Source: Mesorhizobium loti (GTDB lineage: Bacteria > Pseudomonadota > Alphaproteobacteria > Rhizobiales > Rhizobiaceae). From it: DNA of 64,000 nt. Both the position numbers and the translations under genes were made by a program. The notes beneath the pieces were generated by a model that worked only from the letters and a program-made list of their open reading frames with translations, did no database searches and was not told the DNA's origin. The DNA is taken from contig NZ_QGGH01000006.1 in NCBI RefSeq assembly GCF_003148495.1, positions 186,001-250,000 on the forward strand, read 5' to 3'. The number at the start of each line of letters is the position of its first letter. Position 1 is the first letter of the stretch. Below, in pieces: positions 49,244 through 59,349 of this stretch.

Positions 49244-49540
49244 TCAGCCGACGAACTGCCGCGCCACGATCAGTACCGCCGCACCCGCCAAGAACATCGC
49301 CATCAACCCACCGCGCAGTGACACGACGGCGGTGACCACCAAAGCCGCCCACTCCGCCGGGCCGGCGTTCAACAATTCCGGCGCCACCAGCGTCGTCAGC
49401 ACCGCCGCCGGCACCGCATTGAGGCCGGCTTCGACGCGCGGATGGATGGTGTCGAAGCGCGAGATCACCAGATGCCCGCCGATGCGGGTGAGATAGGTGG
49501 CGACTGCGCCGGCGATGATGATCCAGAATGTCGTGCTCAT
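49244..49540 (-). CDS. azlD: AzlD family branched-chain amino acid transport protein
   Basis: 98 residues with about three hydrophobic helices (FWIIIAGAVATYLTRIGGHL, later AALVVTAVVSLRGGLMAMFL). It is the small subunit of AzlCD-type exporters of branched-chain amino acids. ATG 49540 overlaps the azlC stop by four bases (ATGA). A longer frame exists upstream, but it is in another frame relative to azlC and does not encode family sequence. Confidence 0.88.
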   Translation of the reverse strand: MSTTFWIIIAGAVATYLTRIGGHLVISRFDTIHPRVEAGLNAVPAAVLTTLVAPELLNAGPAEWAALVVTAVVSLRGGLMAMFLAGAAVLIVARQFVG

Positions 49541-50265
49541 GGCCGTGCCTTCACGCCGCTGTGGTGGGGAGGCAGGATGACCGCCAGCAGCACGCCGGCA
49601 ATCGCGCCGATCGAGACATGCCAGGGCGAGCCCACCGTCTTGTAGGCGACGATGGAGGCGGCGGCACTCGCTATGACCACCGGCAGCCACAGCGGCCGCT
49701 TGCGGAAGCCCAGCACAAGACCGAGAAAATAGATCGGCAGCAGGAAATCGATGCCCAGCGCATGCGTGTCGGGGATCAGCTTGCCGAACACCGCGCCGAG
49801 CGCGCTTTCGATCACCCAGAACACATAGACCGGCAGACCTAGCCCAAGATACCAGGCGAAGCCGACCGTCTGGCCGGATTGCGCCCGCGCCTCGGCCACA
49901 GCGAACTGCGGGTCGGTGAGGATGAAATAGCCGAGCGCTTGGCTGATGACGGGCCAATGCGCGATGCGCCGGCCGATGCCGGCGGAATAGAGCACATGGC
50001 GGAAGTTGACGGCAAAGATCGACAGCACGATCAGCCACGGCGCCACGTGCTGGCCGAACAGCTGGATGCCGACCATCTGGCTGGCGCCGCCATAGACCAG
50101 CGCGCTCATCAGGAAGGCTTCCAGAACCGAGAAGCCATTGTCGACGGCAAGCGCGCCGAACAGCACCGCAAACGGCGCCGACGCCACGACGACAGGCATG
50201 GAGAGCCGCACGCCTTGCCAGAAATCGCTTTTCGCGCCGCTCTCGGAAATTACGTCCGTCGCCAT
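49537..50265 (-). CDS. azlC: AzlC family branched-chain amino acid exporter
   Basis: 242 residues, about seven or eight membrane helices, AzlC type (SMPVVVASAPFAVLFGALAV, then VYGGASQMVGIQL and FAVNFRHVLYSAGIG). With AzlD it exports branched-chain amino acids or analogues. ATG 50265 has AGGAG six bases ahead, favouring it over longer in-frame starts. No Lrp-type regulator is next to it. Confidence 0.9.
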   Translation of the reverse strand: MATDVISESGAKSDFWQGVRLSMPVVVASAPFAVLFGALAVDNGFSVLEAFLMSALVYGGASQMVGIQLFGQHVAPWLIVLSIFAVNFRHVLYSAGIGRRIAHWPVISQALGYFILTDPQFAVAEARAQSGQTVGFAWYLGLGLPVYVFWVIESALGAVFGKLIPDTHALGIDFLLPIYFLGLVLGFRKRPLWLPVVIASAAASIVAYKTVGSPWHVSIGAIAGVLLAVILPPHHSGVKARP

Positions 50266-50434
50266 CGACCACTCCTGATGCATGTCGCCCAAAAATGCGT
50301 AGCGGTTTTGGGATAACGACAGGCACAACAACAAGGGAATGGCGGTATGTAGGTGGCGCAGCCTGCGCTGTCACACGAATTCGCTTGAGCCAAATGATCA
50401 GCGAAAATGATCGCCATGGCGCCTTGTCGAAGGG

Positions 50435-51127
50435 CTAGCCTGCGAGAACCTTGCCCTCGATCGCCCTGCCCCAGTCGAGCAGCGGCTTGGCGCGCAAGGT
50501 GAAATCGACGAGTTCGTCGACCAGATCAGCCGTATGGATTCCCGCCGGATCGATAACATGCTGAACGACAAAATGCCGGTGGCGGATGGCGGCGACCAGG
50601 TCAGCATCGCTGATATGCTCGAAGCCACGTGGCGTACGCTTCATGCGGCCTTCCGTCTCGAGTTCAAGACGGTTCTTCTTCAACGCCGCCACCAGGGCGC
50701 GAAACCTGTCCGGCTTTGCCGCGATGGCTTTGCGCATCGCCAGCAGCAGCGCCGGCTCCGGCTGCCACCAGGCGATGTCGGCAAAGCAGCGCTCGAGCCC
50801 GATATGCACGTAGAACACGCCCTGCTCCATCTTGGTGCCGTCGGGCGACAGGATAGCCGACAGATGCCGGTTGTAGGGCCGCTTGTCCTTGGCGAAGCGC
50901 ACGTCGCGGTTGATCCGGAACAGCGACTTCTTGCGGTCGCCGCGCAGGCCGAGGTCCGCCTTTGCGAAGCGCTCGGTCAGCGTGTCGACCAGATCGCCAA
51001 AGGGATCGCGCAACTCCTGTTCGAACAGGTCACGATTTTCCAGGAACCATTCGCGGCTCTGGTGGAAATCCAGCGCCTTCAGGAACGGAATGGCTTTTGG
51101 GCCGAACCCTTTGAATGCGCCTTCCAT
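50435..51127 (-). CDS. DUF2461 / TIGR02453 family protein
   Basis: 230 residues beginning MEGAFKGFGPKAIPFLKALD, with FRINRDVRFAKDKRPYNRHL and GVFYVHIGLERCFADIAWWQ, the hallmarks of TIGR02453 (DUF2461). The function is unknown. Its ATG at 51127 overlaps the ligA stop by one base (TGATG), so translation is coupled to ligA. This is the last gene of the minus-strand block running from murC. Confidence 0.87.
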   Translation of the reverse strand: MEGAFKGFGPKAIPFLKALDFHQSREWFLENRDLFEQELRDPFGDLVDTLTERFAKADLGLRGDRKKSLFRINRDVRFAKDKRPYNRHLSAILSPDGTKMEQGVFYVHIGLERCFADIAWWQPEPALLLAMRKAIAAKPDRFRALVAALKKNRLELETEGRMKRTPRGFEHISDADLVAAIRHRHFVVQHVIDPAGIHTADLVDELVDFTLRAKPLLDWGRAIEGKVLAG

Positions 51128-53331
51128 CACGCCTTGCCGATCCGCACCAGCCAGGCATCCTCGTCGATCACCTCGATACCGAGTTCGCTGGCAAGCTTGA
51201 GCTTGGAGCCGGCCCCCGGTCCGGCGACCACCAGGTCCGTCTTGGCCGAGACCGAGCCCGCGACCTTGGCGCCGAGGCGCTCGGCCATCGCCTTGGCTTC
51301 GGAGCGTGTCATCTTCTCCAGCGAGCCTGTGAACACGACCGTCTTGCCGGCGACCTCGCTGTCGGCTGAGACGTTGACGACATACGGCTTCGGCTTGACC
51401 TGCATGAGCAGCGCATCAAGCACGTCGTCATTGCGCTCATTGCCGAAGAAATCGCGCAACGCGTCGATCACCGTGTCGCCAATGCCGTTGACCGATGGGA
51501 AGACGCTGTGTGGATCGGCTGCGGCCGCTGTCTCCTTGCCGACGCGGATCAGCTCCTCGATGGTCGAGAACGTCCGGGCAAGCACCGCCGCCGTCGTTTC
51601 GCCGATATGGCGGATGCCGAGCGCGAAGATGAAGCGGTCGAGTTCCGGCTCGCGGCGCGAATCGATGGCCGTGAACAGCTTGTCGAGACCCTCATAGTTG
51701 CGGTCCTCGACGCTGCGCACATTCTTGCGCGTCTTGCCCGATGCAGCCTCGCGCTGCCTGGCCTGCTCCTCACGCCGCTCCGCCAGCGCCCTGGTGACGG
51801 CCGGGCGGCGGTCCCTGAGCGTGAAGATATCGGCGGCGGTCTTGATCAATCCCGCATTGAAGAAGGTATCTATGTTTTCGGCACCAAGGCCTTCGATGTC
51901 CAGGGCACCGCGTGACACGAAGTGGCGCAATCCTTCCACCGCCTGCGCCGGACAGATCAGTTCGCCGGTGCAGCGGCGGCGCGAATCTTCCTTGCCGGTC
52001 TTCTCATTGATCTCGCGCGTCGCCGGCGAGCCGCAGATCGGACAAGTGTGGGGGAACTCGTATGGCACGGCATCGGGCGGCCGCTTGTCGATGACGACGC
52101 TGACGATCTGGGGAATGACGTCGCCTGCCCGCTGGATCACGACCGTATCGCCGATGCGAACGTCGATGCCGTCGCGGATCGGCTGACCCGTGCTGTCCAG
52201 GCCTTTGATGTAGTCCTCATTGTGCAGCGTGACATTCTCGACCACGACGCCGCCGACCGTGACCGGCGCCAGCCGCGCAACCGGCGCCAGCGTGCCGGTG
52301 CGGCCAACCTGGATGTCGATCTTCTGCACGGTCGTCATCGCCTGTTCGGCCGGAAATTTGTGCGCAACGGCCCAGCGCGGTTCGCCGGTGACGAACCCCC
52401 ATCTGCGCTGCAATTCCAGCTGGTCGACCTTGTAGACGACGCCGTCAATGTCATAGCCCAGCGACGAGCGCTGCTCCTCGATGAGGCGATACTGGGCGAC
52501 CAGATCATCGACCGATTTCGCCCTGACCATCAGCGGACTGATCTTGAACCCCCACTCGGCGAATTTCTGCACCGAATCATATTGGGTCGGAGCCGGATCC
52601 GCTGTCGTGTAGCCCCAGGCATAGGCGAAGAATTTGAGGTTGCGGCTGGCGGTGACGGATGGATCTTTCTGACGCAGCGATCCGGCCGCCGTGTTGCGCG
52701 GATTGACGTAGTCCTGACCGCCGACCGCCGCCGACCGCTGCTTCAGCGCCTCGAATTCCGCATAGGTCATATAGACCTCGCCGCGTATCTCGATGATTTC
52801 GGGCCAGCCCGAGCCCTTGAGCCTCGCGGGGATGTCGGCGATTGTCCGCAGGTTGGCGGTGATGTCTTCGCCGACAGTGCCGTCGCCCCGCGTTGCGCCC
52901 TGCACGAACACGCCGTTTTCGTAGCGCAGCGAAGCCGACAGCCCGTCGATCTTCGGTTCGGCCGTGAAGGCGATGTCGAGATCCTTGTCGCGATCGAAGA
53001 ATCGCCGGCCGCGCTCGATGAAATCGGTGACATCGTCGTCGGTATAGGCCTTGGCAAGGCTGAGCATCGGCACGGCATGGCGCACCTTGGTAAAGCCCTC
53101 CGCGGGTGCTGCACCAACCCTGAGCGATGGCGAATCCTCGCGCACCAGCGCCGGAAAGCGCTCCTCGATAGCAAGGTTGCGCCGTGCCAGCGCATCATAC
53201 TCGGCATCGCTTATTACAGGCGCATCTTCGGTATGATAGCGCCGGTCGTGCTCGGCGATCTCTTCCGCCAGGCGCTTCAGCTCGGCTTCGGCCTCGCTCT
53301 CACTGAGCGAATCGACAGGTTTTTCAGCCAT
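51127..53331 (-). CDS. ligA: NAD-dependent DNA ligase
   Basis: 734 residues, slightly longer than E. coli LigA (671). Order: Ia domain (RYHTEDAPVISDAEYDAL near 31), adenylation domain with catalytic Lys127 in AEPKIDG, OB fold, zinc finger (CPICGSP and CTGELICPAQ give four Cys), helix-hairpin-helix repeats and a C-terminal BRCT (GKTVVFTGSLEKMTRSEAKA). It seals nicks in replication and repair. Start ATG 53331 has GGGGAGGAA ahead of it. Part of the recN-ligA-DUF2461 run. Confidence 0.96.
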   Translation of the reverse strand: MAEKPVDSLSESEAEAELKRLAEEIAEHDRRYHTEDAPVISDAEYDALARRNLAIEERFPALVREDSPSLRVGAAPAEGFTKVRHAVPMLSLAKAYTDDDVTDFIERGRRFFDRDKDLDIAFTAEPKIDGLSASLRYENGVFVQGATRGDGTVGEDITANLRTIADIPARLKGSGWPEIIEIRGEVYMTYAEFEALKQRSAAVGGQDYVNPRNTAAGSLRQKDPSVTASRNLKFFAYAWGYTTADPAPTQYDSVQKFAEWGFKISPLMVRAKSVDDLVAQYRLIEEQRSSLGYDIDGVVYKVDQLELQRRWGFVTGEPRWAVAHKFPAEQAMTTVQKIDIQVGRTGTLAPVARLAPVTVGGVVVENVTLHNEDYIKGLDSTGQPIRDGIDVRIGDTVVIQRAGDVIPQIVSVVIDKRPPDAVPYEFPHTCPICGSPATREINEKTGKEDSRRRCTGELICPAQAVEGLRHFVSRGALDIEGLGAENIDTFFNAGLIKTAADIFTLRDRRPAVTRALAERREEQARQREAASGKTRKNVRSVEDRNYEGLDKLFTAIDSRREPELDRFIFALGIRHIGETTAAVLARTFSTIEELIRVGKETAAAADPHSVFPSVNGIGDTVIDALRDFFGNERNDDVLDALLMQVKPKPYVVNVSADSEVAGKTVVFTGSLEKMTRSEAKAMAERLGAKVAGSVSAKTDLVVAGPGAGSKLKLASELGIEVIDEDAWLVRIGKA

Positions 53332-53443
53332 GCTTTCCTCCCCCGAACTTTGGCCCGCCACAATAGATCAGGATTTTGGGAAAAGCATTCCTGAACAGCG
53401 GGATGGAGCCATATCCTGACTCGATCCCTGACACCCCTCGTTC

Positions 53444-55114
53444 TTATGCCGTGGTGTTTTCACGCAGCAGCCGCTCGGCTGCGGCGCGCGCCTCGTCGGT
53501 AATGGTGGCGCCGGCCAGCATGCGCGCGATCTCTTCCTGCCGCGCCGGCCGGTCCATCTCGGCAATGCCGGTGGCGACACGGTCGGTGGTGCCGGATTTG
53601 GAGATCAGGAAATGCGTCGCCGCGCGCGCCGCCACCTGTGGCGCGTGCGTAACCGAGAGCACCTGGACGCGCTTCGACAGCCGCGCCAGCCGCTGGCCGA
53701 TGGCGTCGGCGACAGCGCCGCCCACGCCAGTATCGATTTCATCGAACACCAGCGTTGGCGCCGAGCCACGATCAGCCAGCGCCACTTTCAGCGCCAAAAG
53801 GAAGCGCGAAAGCTCGCCGCCGGACGCCACCTTCATCATCGGCCCGGGCCGCGTGCCGGGATTGGTGCGCACCCAGAATTCGATCTGATCGATGCCCTCT
53901 TCCATGCGGCTCTCGGCATCGCTCTTCATTTCCACAATGAAGGCAGCGCGTTCGAGCTTCAGCGCCGGCAATTCGGCCATGACCGCCTTGGTCAGGCCGA
54001 CCGCAGCCGCATGACGAAGCGAGGACAGCTGCGCGGCGGCAATGTCATAGGTCTCGCGCGCGGCAGTGGCCTGCTTTTCCAGCCCGTGCAAGCGCTCCTC
54101 GCCAGCATCGAGATCGGCGAGATCGGCCGACATCGTGTCGCGCAACTGCGCCAGGTCGTCGACGGCGACGCTGTGCTTGCGCGAAGCCGCGCGCAGCGAA
54201 AACAGCCGCTCCTCCGCCTTCTCCAGCCGCTGTGGATCATATTCGGTGGCGCGTAGTGCGGCTTCAACGCCCGATTGCGCCGCGTCGAGCGACAGCATCG
54301 CCTCGTCGAGTGACTTGACCACTTCGTCGAGCAGGCCGGGCGCCTCGGTCACCTTGCGCTGCAGCCGTCTCAGCAGGCTGGCCAGTTGTGGCAAGGGCGA
54401 GGACGGGCCGGACAGCACATCCTGCGCATCATGGATTTCGGAGGCGATCTTCTCGGCCCGCATCATCGATGCGCGCAGTTCGGCGAGATCGGTCTCTTCG
54501 CCCGGCTGCGGATCGAGCTTGGTCAGTTCGGCCACCGCCGCTCGTAGATAATCGGCCTCGCGAGCGGCCGCCGCCACCTTGGCGCGATGACGCGACAGCT
54601 CCTGCTCGCTGGCGCGCCAGTGCCGCCATGCCTCGCCGGCCGAGCGGACGGCGCCGAGATGGCCGCCGAAAGCATCGAGCACCTCGCGGTGCGCGCCGGG
54701 ATCGACCAGCGCACGTTCGTCATGCTGGCCGTGGATCTCGACCAGCGCGCGGCCGACATCGCGCATCAGGGTGACGCTCGAAGGCTGATCGTTGACGAAG
54801 ACGCGGGTACGGCCATCCGCCGTCTGCAGGCGGCGCAGGATGATGTCGCCGTCATCCTCGATGGCGTTTTCGGCAAGCAGCGCGCGCACCGGATGGTTGC
54901 GCGGCACGTCGAATACGGCGATGACCTGACCTTGCGCCGCGCCATGGCGCACCAGCGACGCGTCGCCGCGCGCACCGAGCGCCAGCGACAAGGCATCGAG
55001 CAGGATGGATTTGCCGGCGCCGGTTTCGCCGGTCAGCACCGAAAGACCCGGCTGGAAGTCGATATCCAGCTTTTCGATCAGGACGATATCGCGGATCGAC
55101 AGTCTGGAAAGCAT
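53444..55114 (-). CDS. recN: DNA repair protein RecN
   Basis: 556 residues, SMC-like. Walker A GETGAGKS at 29-36 after the start MLSRLSIRDIVLIEKLDIDF. A central coiled coil (about 160-370), and a C-terminal half with the signature region ASGGELSRFLLALK and Walker B LVFDEIDTGVGG. RecN acts in recombinational repair of double-strand breaks. It lies between bamD and ligA on the same strand, an order common in Rhizobiales. No SOS box with proper spacing is seen ahead of it. Confidence 0.95.
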   Translation of the reverse strand: MLSRLSIRDIVLIEKLDIDFQPGLSVLTGETGAGKSILLDALSLALGARGDASLVRHGAAQGQVIAVFDVPRNHPVRALLAENAIEDDGDIILRRLQTADGRTRVFVNDQPSSVTLMRDVGRALVEIHGQHDERALVDPGAHREVLDAFGGHLGAVRSAGEAWRHWRASEQELSRHRAKVAAAAREADYLRAAVAELTKLDPQPGEETDLAELRASMMRAEKIASEIHDAQDVLSGPSSPLPQLASLLRRLQRKVTEAPGLLDEVVKSLDEAMLSLDAAQSGVEAALRATEYDPQRLEKAEERLFSLRAASRKHSVAVDDLAQLRDTMSADLADLDAGEERLHGLEKQATAARETYDIAAAQLSSLRHAAAVGLTKAVMAELPALKLERAAFIVEMKSDAESRMEEGIDQIEFWVRTNPGTRPGPMMKVASGGELSRFLLALKVALADRGSAPTLVFDEIDTGVGGAVADAIGQRLARLSKRVQVLSVTHAPQVAARAATHFLISKSGTTDRVATGIAEMDRPARQEEIARMLAGATITDEARAAAERLLRENTTA

Positions 55115-55233
55115 CAGAACCCGAATCTAGAACGGCACGCGACCATTTGCAGTCGCAGCGCCGCACTATCTTTTTGTTTGAGCGTCGGATCAATCCGAAA
55201 AGCGCTGTGAACGCTTCAGTCGATACTCAGACG

Positions 55234-56103
55234 TCAGGCGCCGGTGATCATCTTTCCGGCCTTGGATATCCACGACCCGGCATTTTCGCGCGGTGCAAGC
55301 CCGTTGCTCTGCAGCAGCTTGTAGGAATCCTTGTACCACGAGCTGTCGGGGTAGTTGGTGCCGAGCACGGCGGCGGCGGTCTGCGCCTCCGAGGTCAGGC
55401 CCATCGCGTAATAGCTTTCGGTCAGGCGAGCGAGCGCCTCCTCGACATGGCGCGTGTTGGAATAGTTCTCGACCACGGTGCGGAAGCGCTTGACGGCGGC
55501 GATGTATTCACGGCGCTCGAGATAATAGCGGCCGATCTGCATTTCCTTGCCGGCCAGCTGATCGTTGGCGAAGCGGATCTTTTCCTTGGCGTCGTCGACA
55601 TATTCCGATGTCGGCCAGCGCGTCACCAGATCCTGCATGGTCTGAAGGGTCTGGCGCGCTTCCTTCTGGTCCTGCGTCACGTCCTTGATCTGGCGGTAGT
55701 AGCTCAAACCGATGATATACTGCGCGTAAGCGGCGTCATCGGTCGACGGATACAGCGTGAGGTAGCGCTTGGCCGAGCCGATCGCCTCGTCGTAGTGGCC
55801 CTGGCGATAGTCGGCGAAAGCGCCCATCACCATCGATTTGCGGGCCCACTCCGAATAGGGATGCTGGCGGTCGACGGCGTCGAACTTGCGGCTTGCCTCC
55901 TGCAGGCGGCCGGCATTGAGATTGGCCAGGCCCTGATTGTAGAGAACATCGGCCGGTTCGGTCTGGTCGACATAGGTCGACAGGTCGATATCCTTCTCCG
56001 ACGACATGCAGGCCGATAGAAAGAGCGATGGAACAACCACCGAAAGCGCCAGGAAAACAGCCCTCTGCGGCGCTTTCAATTGACCAACTCGCTTGAAAAA
56101 CAT
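55234..56103 (-). CDS. bamD: Outer membrane assembly lipoprotein BamD
   Basis: 289 residues. Lipoprotein signal with lipobox LSAC (Cys32), followed by about five TPR-like helical repeats (ADVLYNQGLANLNAGRLQEA, HPYSEWARKSMVMGAFADYR, DDAAYAQYIIGLSYYRQIKD). BamD is an essential part of the BAM complex that inserts beta-barrel proteins. The frame stays open to 56322, but that part shows no lipoprotein signal; ATG 56103 is right for the family. Lies downstream of lpxC with 263 bases between. Confidence 0.94.
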   Translation of the reverse strand: MFFKRVGQLKAPQRAVFLALSVVVPSLFLSACMSSEKDIDLSTYVDQTEPADVLYNQGLANLNAGRLQEASRKFDAVDRQHPYSEWARKSMVMGAFADYRQGHYDEAIGSAKRYLTLYPSTDDAAYAQYIIGLSYYRQIKDVTQDQKEARQTLQTMQDLVTRWPTSEYVDDAKEKIRFANDQLAGKEMQIGRYYLERREYIAAVKRFRTVVENYSNTRHVEEALARLTESYYAMGLTSEAQTAAAVLGTNYPDSSWYKDSYKLLQSNGLAPRENAGSWISKAGKMITGA

Positions 56104-56366
56104 GATTGGATTCCGCCCTTTCGGCGTTATTTCAATGCCCGTTGCATGCCATTGTTTCAAAACTGGTCCCCACTTTTGAACGACATGCCCTAATCGACGG
56201 CAGCAGCCATAAACCATAACCGCCTTGCCCGGCAACGCTATCTCCGGCCAATCGCGCATTTTTATGGCGGCCGGACACAGCTTGAACATCCGTGCAATTT
56301 CACCAGCAGGTGGTGCATTCATGCAACACTAGCCGCCCGTTATGGAACCCGAAAAAATGAAGGAAA

Positions 56367-57317
56367 TCAGATCATCCAGGGCGCATAGAGCGGTGCGTTG
56401 ACGGCGTTCATCTCGGCGGTGCGGCCACGCTCGCGGCGCGTCGTCTCGACGATCTCGAACGCGGTGCGGTCGGACAGTAGGCGGCGCAAAGCCGCGGCAT
56501 TCATCCTGTGACCACCGCGGTAGGAACGGAAGCAGCCGATGAAGCGGGCACCGGCCAGCGCCAGGTCGCCCATGGCGTCCAGCGTCTTGTGGCGCACGAA
56601 TTCGTTGGGATAGCGCAGGCCGCCCATGTTGATGACGCGGTTGTCGTCACCGATCACCAGCGAGTTCTCCAGCGAGGAGCCGAGCGCATAGCCGGCGGCC
56701 CACAGCCGCTCGACATCCTTCATGAAGCCGAAGGTGCGCGCGCGCGCGATGTCGCGGCGGAAGATATCGGCATTGAGGTCGGATGCGAACAGCTGACGGC
56801 CGATTGCCGGGCTTTCGAAGTCGATCTCGATCTCGAAACGGGTGCCGTCATAGGGCCTGAACTCCGCCCAGGAGGCGCCGTTCTCGATGCGGACCGGCTT
56901 GATGACCCTGATATAGCGGCGCTTGACCGAGAGCGTCTCGATGCCCGCCTGATCGATGGCTCCGACGAACGCCATGGCGCTGCCGTCGAAGATCGGAACC
57001 TCGGAACCATCGATCTCGATGGCGACATTGTCGATGCCGAGCCCGAACAGCGCCGCCATGATGTGCTCGACCGTGGCGATGTGTTCGCCCGCGGGATCAC
57101 CAAGCATAGTGCACAGGTCGGTAGCGCCGACTTCCGAGACCAGGGCGCGGAACTCGCGGCCCTGCTCTGCACCGTTGAAAAGCTGGAAAACGATACCGGT
57201 GTCGGCATCCGCCGGCAAAAAGCTGATGGAAACTTCCTTGCCGCTGTGGACGCCGGTGCCAGTAAGCGACGCGCGCGTCTTCAATGTCGTCTGATAGTCG
57301 TGCAAGACAATCCCCAT
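56367..57317 (-). CDS. lpxC: UDP-3-O-acyl-N-acetylglucosamine deacetylase
   Basis: 316 residues. LpxC performs the committed step of lipid A synthesis. Zinc ligands are visible as His85 in VEHIMAA, and His243 and Asp247 in RHKTLDAMGD, with the catalytic-base His270 in GGHRMNA. The length and N-terminus (MGIVLHDYQTTLKTRASLTG) match the family. The region upstream (57318-57530) is free of genes and should hold its promoter after the ftsZ terminator. Confidence 0.96.
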   Translation of the reverse strand: MGIVLHDYQTTLKTRASLTGTGVHSGKEVSISFLPADADTGIVFQLFNGAEQGREFRALVSEVGATDLCTMLGDPAGEHIATVEHIMAALFGLGIDNVAIEIDGSEVPIFDGSAMAFVGAIDQAGIETLSVKRRYIRVIKPVRIENGASWAEFRPYDGTRFEIEIDFESPAIGRQLFASDLNADIFRRDIARARTFGFMKDVERLWAAGYALGSSLENSLVIGDDNRVINMGGLRYPNEFVRHKTLDAMGDLALAGARFIGCFRSYRGGHRMNAAALRRLLSDRTAFEIVETTRRERGRTAEMNAVNAPLYAPWMI

Positions 57318-57530
57318 AAGCCCGTAATGCCTAGGTCCGCTTCTCCAGCCCGAGGGCGCGGCTCTTGTGTGAATCGGCAAGCAGGGCGACTTCCCCCGAA
57401 ATCCCGGCAAACCGACGATGGTAGGCAGCGAAGATAATGTCCCGTCAGGGAGACTCCAAATCACGGTTTCTTACTCTGTGTAACCGCAAACTGGAATGGG
57501 CACGATTTGGTAAGTGATTGAAATCACATC

Positions 57531-57576
57531 ATTTAAAAACGTTAACAGGCAAGCGATTCCTCGCTTGCCTGTTAAC
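57531..57576 (-). terminator. Intrinsic terminator of the ftsZ transcript
   Basis: GTTAACAGGCAAGCGA (57541-57556) and its exact complement (57561-57576) give a perfect 16-bp stem with a 4-base loop, 23 bases past the ftsZ stop. On the minus strand the stem is followed by TTTTTAAATGAT, a U-tract. This is the clearest intrinsic terminator in the window and ends the ddl-ftsQAZ transcript before lpxC. Confidence 0.88.
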
Positions 57577-57599
57577 AAATGTTACAGTCCGTTTACCAA

Positions 57600-59282
57600 T
57601 CAGTTGGCCTGGCGGCGCAAGAACGCCGGAATCTCCAGCTGATCGTCTTCCTGAGTCGACCTGACCTGCGGTGTCAGGCGGCCCTGGTCGTCAAGCTGAC
57701 CACGGCGCGGTGCGTAGAGCTGCGCGTCCTGGCTGGCGAGACGGCGCACTTCGGGCGCTGCCTGGCGCAGCTTGGGCTCGCGCGGCTGCGCCGGCTGCAG
57801 CCGTGCAGGCTCTTCTTCGCGGCGGGTCAGGCCGTTGGTCAGGCGCTTCAGCAGGCCCATCGGTCCGCTGTTGTTCTCGTGGTCGACCGGGCGGCTCTTG
57901 GCATCCACCTCGGCCTTGACGACGGGCGGAAAGTCCTCGACGCGCGGCATCCGCTGCGGCGCCATGGCAACCGGCTGCGGGGCTTCGCGCAGCATCTCGC
58001 GCGGCTGCGGAGCCGGCTGCATCATCTGCTGGACCACCGGCTGCGGCATCGGCTGTGCTGGCGGCGCCTGGAAGATCTTGCTCTGCGGGCGGAAATCTTC
58101 AGCGTGAGCGACCGGAGCCGGGCGCGCCTGAGCCATGGCCGCGGCATTGGCTTCGGCCAGCTGGATGGCTTCGGCGACCGGGTCGGCCGCGCGTGGCTCG
58201 TATGCCGCCTGCTGGACCGGCGCCGGGCGGCTTTCCACCGCGGCAACGGCTGGGCGGCTGACCGGCTTCGGCGGCGCCGTGCGGATCGAGATCGGCGCAG
58301 CGGCGATTTCAGCCGCCGACTTGTCGATGCCGGTGGCAACCACCGAGACGCGGATGACGCCTTCGAGTTCCTCGTCGAAGGTGGCGCCCAGGATGATGTT
58401 GGCGTCCTGGTCGACTTCCTCGCGGATACGCGTTGCCGCTTCGTCGACTTCGAACAGCGTCAGGTCGCGGCCGCCGGTGATCGAGATCAGCAGGCCCTTG
58501 GCGCCCTTCATCGAGGTCTCGTCGAGCAACGGGTTGGCGATTGCCGCTTCTGCGGCGGCCATCGCGCGGCCCTCGCCCGAAGCCTCGCCGGTGCCCATCA
58601 TCGCCTTGCCCATCTCGCGCATGACGGAACGGACGTCGGCGAAGTCGAGATTGATCAGGCCTTCCTTGACCATCAGGTCGGTGATGCAGGCAACACCGGA
58701 ATAGAGCACCTGGTCGGCCATGGCGAAAGCGTCGGCGAAGGTGGTCTTGTCATTGGCCAGCCGGAACAGGTTCTGGTTGGGGATGACGATCAGCGTATCG
58801 ACGCATTTCTGCAATTCCTCGATGCCGAAGTCCGCCGTCTTCATGCGGCGCTGGCCTTCGAAATGGAACGGCTTGGTGACGACGCCGACGGTGAGGATGC
58901 CCTTTTCGCGGGCAGCGCGGGCAACGACGGGAGCAGCACCCGTACCGGTGCCGCCGCCCATGCCGGCGGTGACGAAGCACATATGGGTGTTGGTCAGGTG
59001 ATCGAGAATTTCGTCGATGCACTCTTCCGCCGCCGCACGGCCGACTTCCGGTTGCGATCCGGCGCCAAGGCCTTCGGTGACATGCGCGCCAAGCTGGATC
59101 AGCCGTGAGGCCTTCGACATGGTCAGCGCCTGCGCGTCGGTGTTGGCCACCACGAACTCGACACCGCGCAAACCGGCGGTGATCATGTTGTTGACGGCAT
59201 TGCCGCCGCCGCCGCCGACACCGAACACGGTGATGCGCGGCTTAAGCTCGGTGATGTCCGGCTTTTGCAGATTGATGGTCAT
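57600..59282 (-). CDS. ftsZ: Cell division protein FtsZ
   Basis: 560 residues. The GTPase begins with VFGVGGGGGNAVNNMI, and the tubulin signature GMGGGTGTGAAP is near residue 104. After about residue 320 comes a long Pro/Gln/Ala-rich disordered linker of nearly 200 residues, then the conserved C-terminal peptide EIPAFLRRQ that binds FtsA and other partners. The long linker is normal in Rhizobiales and explains the size compared with E. coli (383). It lies 67 bases after ftsA and is followed by a strong terminator. Confidence 0.97.
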   Translation of the reverse strand: MTINLQKPDITELKPRITVFGVGGGGGNAVNNMITAGLRGVEFVVANTDAQALTMSKASRLIQLGAHVTEGLGAGSQPEVGRAAAEECIDEILDHLTNTHMCFVTAGMGGGTGTGAAPVVARAAREKGILTVGVVTKPFHFEGQRRMKTADFGIEELQKCVDTLIVIPNQNLFRLANDKTTFADAFAMADQVLYSGVACITDLMVKEGLINLDFADVRSVMREMGKAMMGTGEASGEGRAMAAAEAAIANPLLDETSMKGAKGLLISITGGRDLTLFEVDEAATRIREEVDQDANIILGATFDEELEGVIRVSVVATGIDKSAAEIAAAPISIRTAPPKPVSRPAVAAVESRPAPVQQAAYEPRAADPVAEAIQLAEANAAAMAQARPAPVAHAEDFRPQSKIFQAPPAQPMPQPVVQQMMQPAPQPREMLREAPQPVAMAPQRMPRVEDFPPVVKAEVDAKSRPVDHENNSGPMGLLKRLTNGLTRREEEPARLQPAQPREPKLRQAAPEVRRLASQDAQLYAPRRGQLDDQGRLTPQVRSTQEDDQLEIPAFLRRQAN

Positions 59283-59349
59283 TGTCTCCGTCCTTTGCCT
59301 TTCACGCCGCTTCGCCGCCGCGGCCGCCTATGGGGCTGTCCCCGTCAAT

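Noticed and set aside
55117..55133. GAAC-N9-GAAC next to the recN start, resembling an alphaproteobacterial SOS box
   Set aside because: The LexA site in alphaproteobacteria is GAAC-N7-GAAC. The spacer here is nine and the site overlaps the ribosome-binding position.
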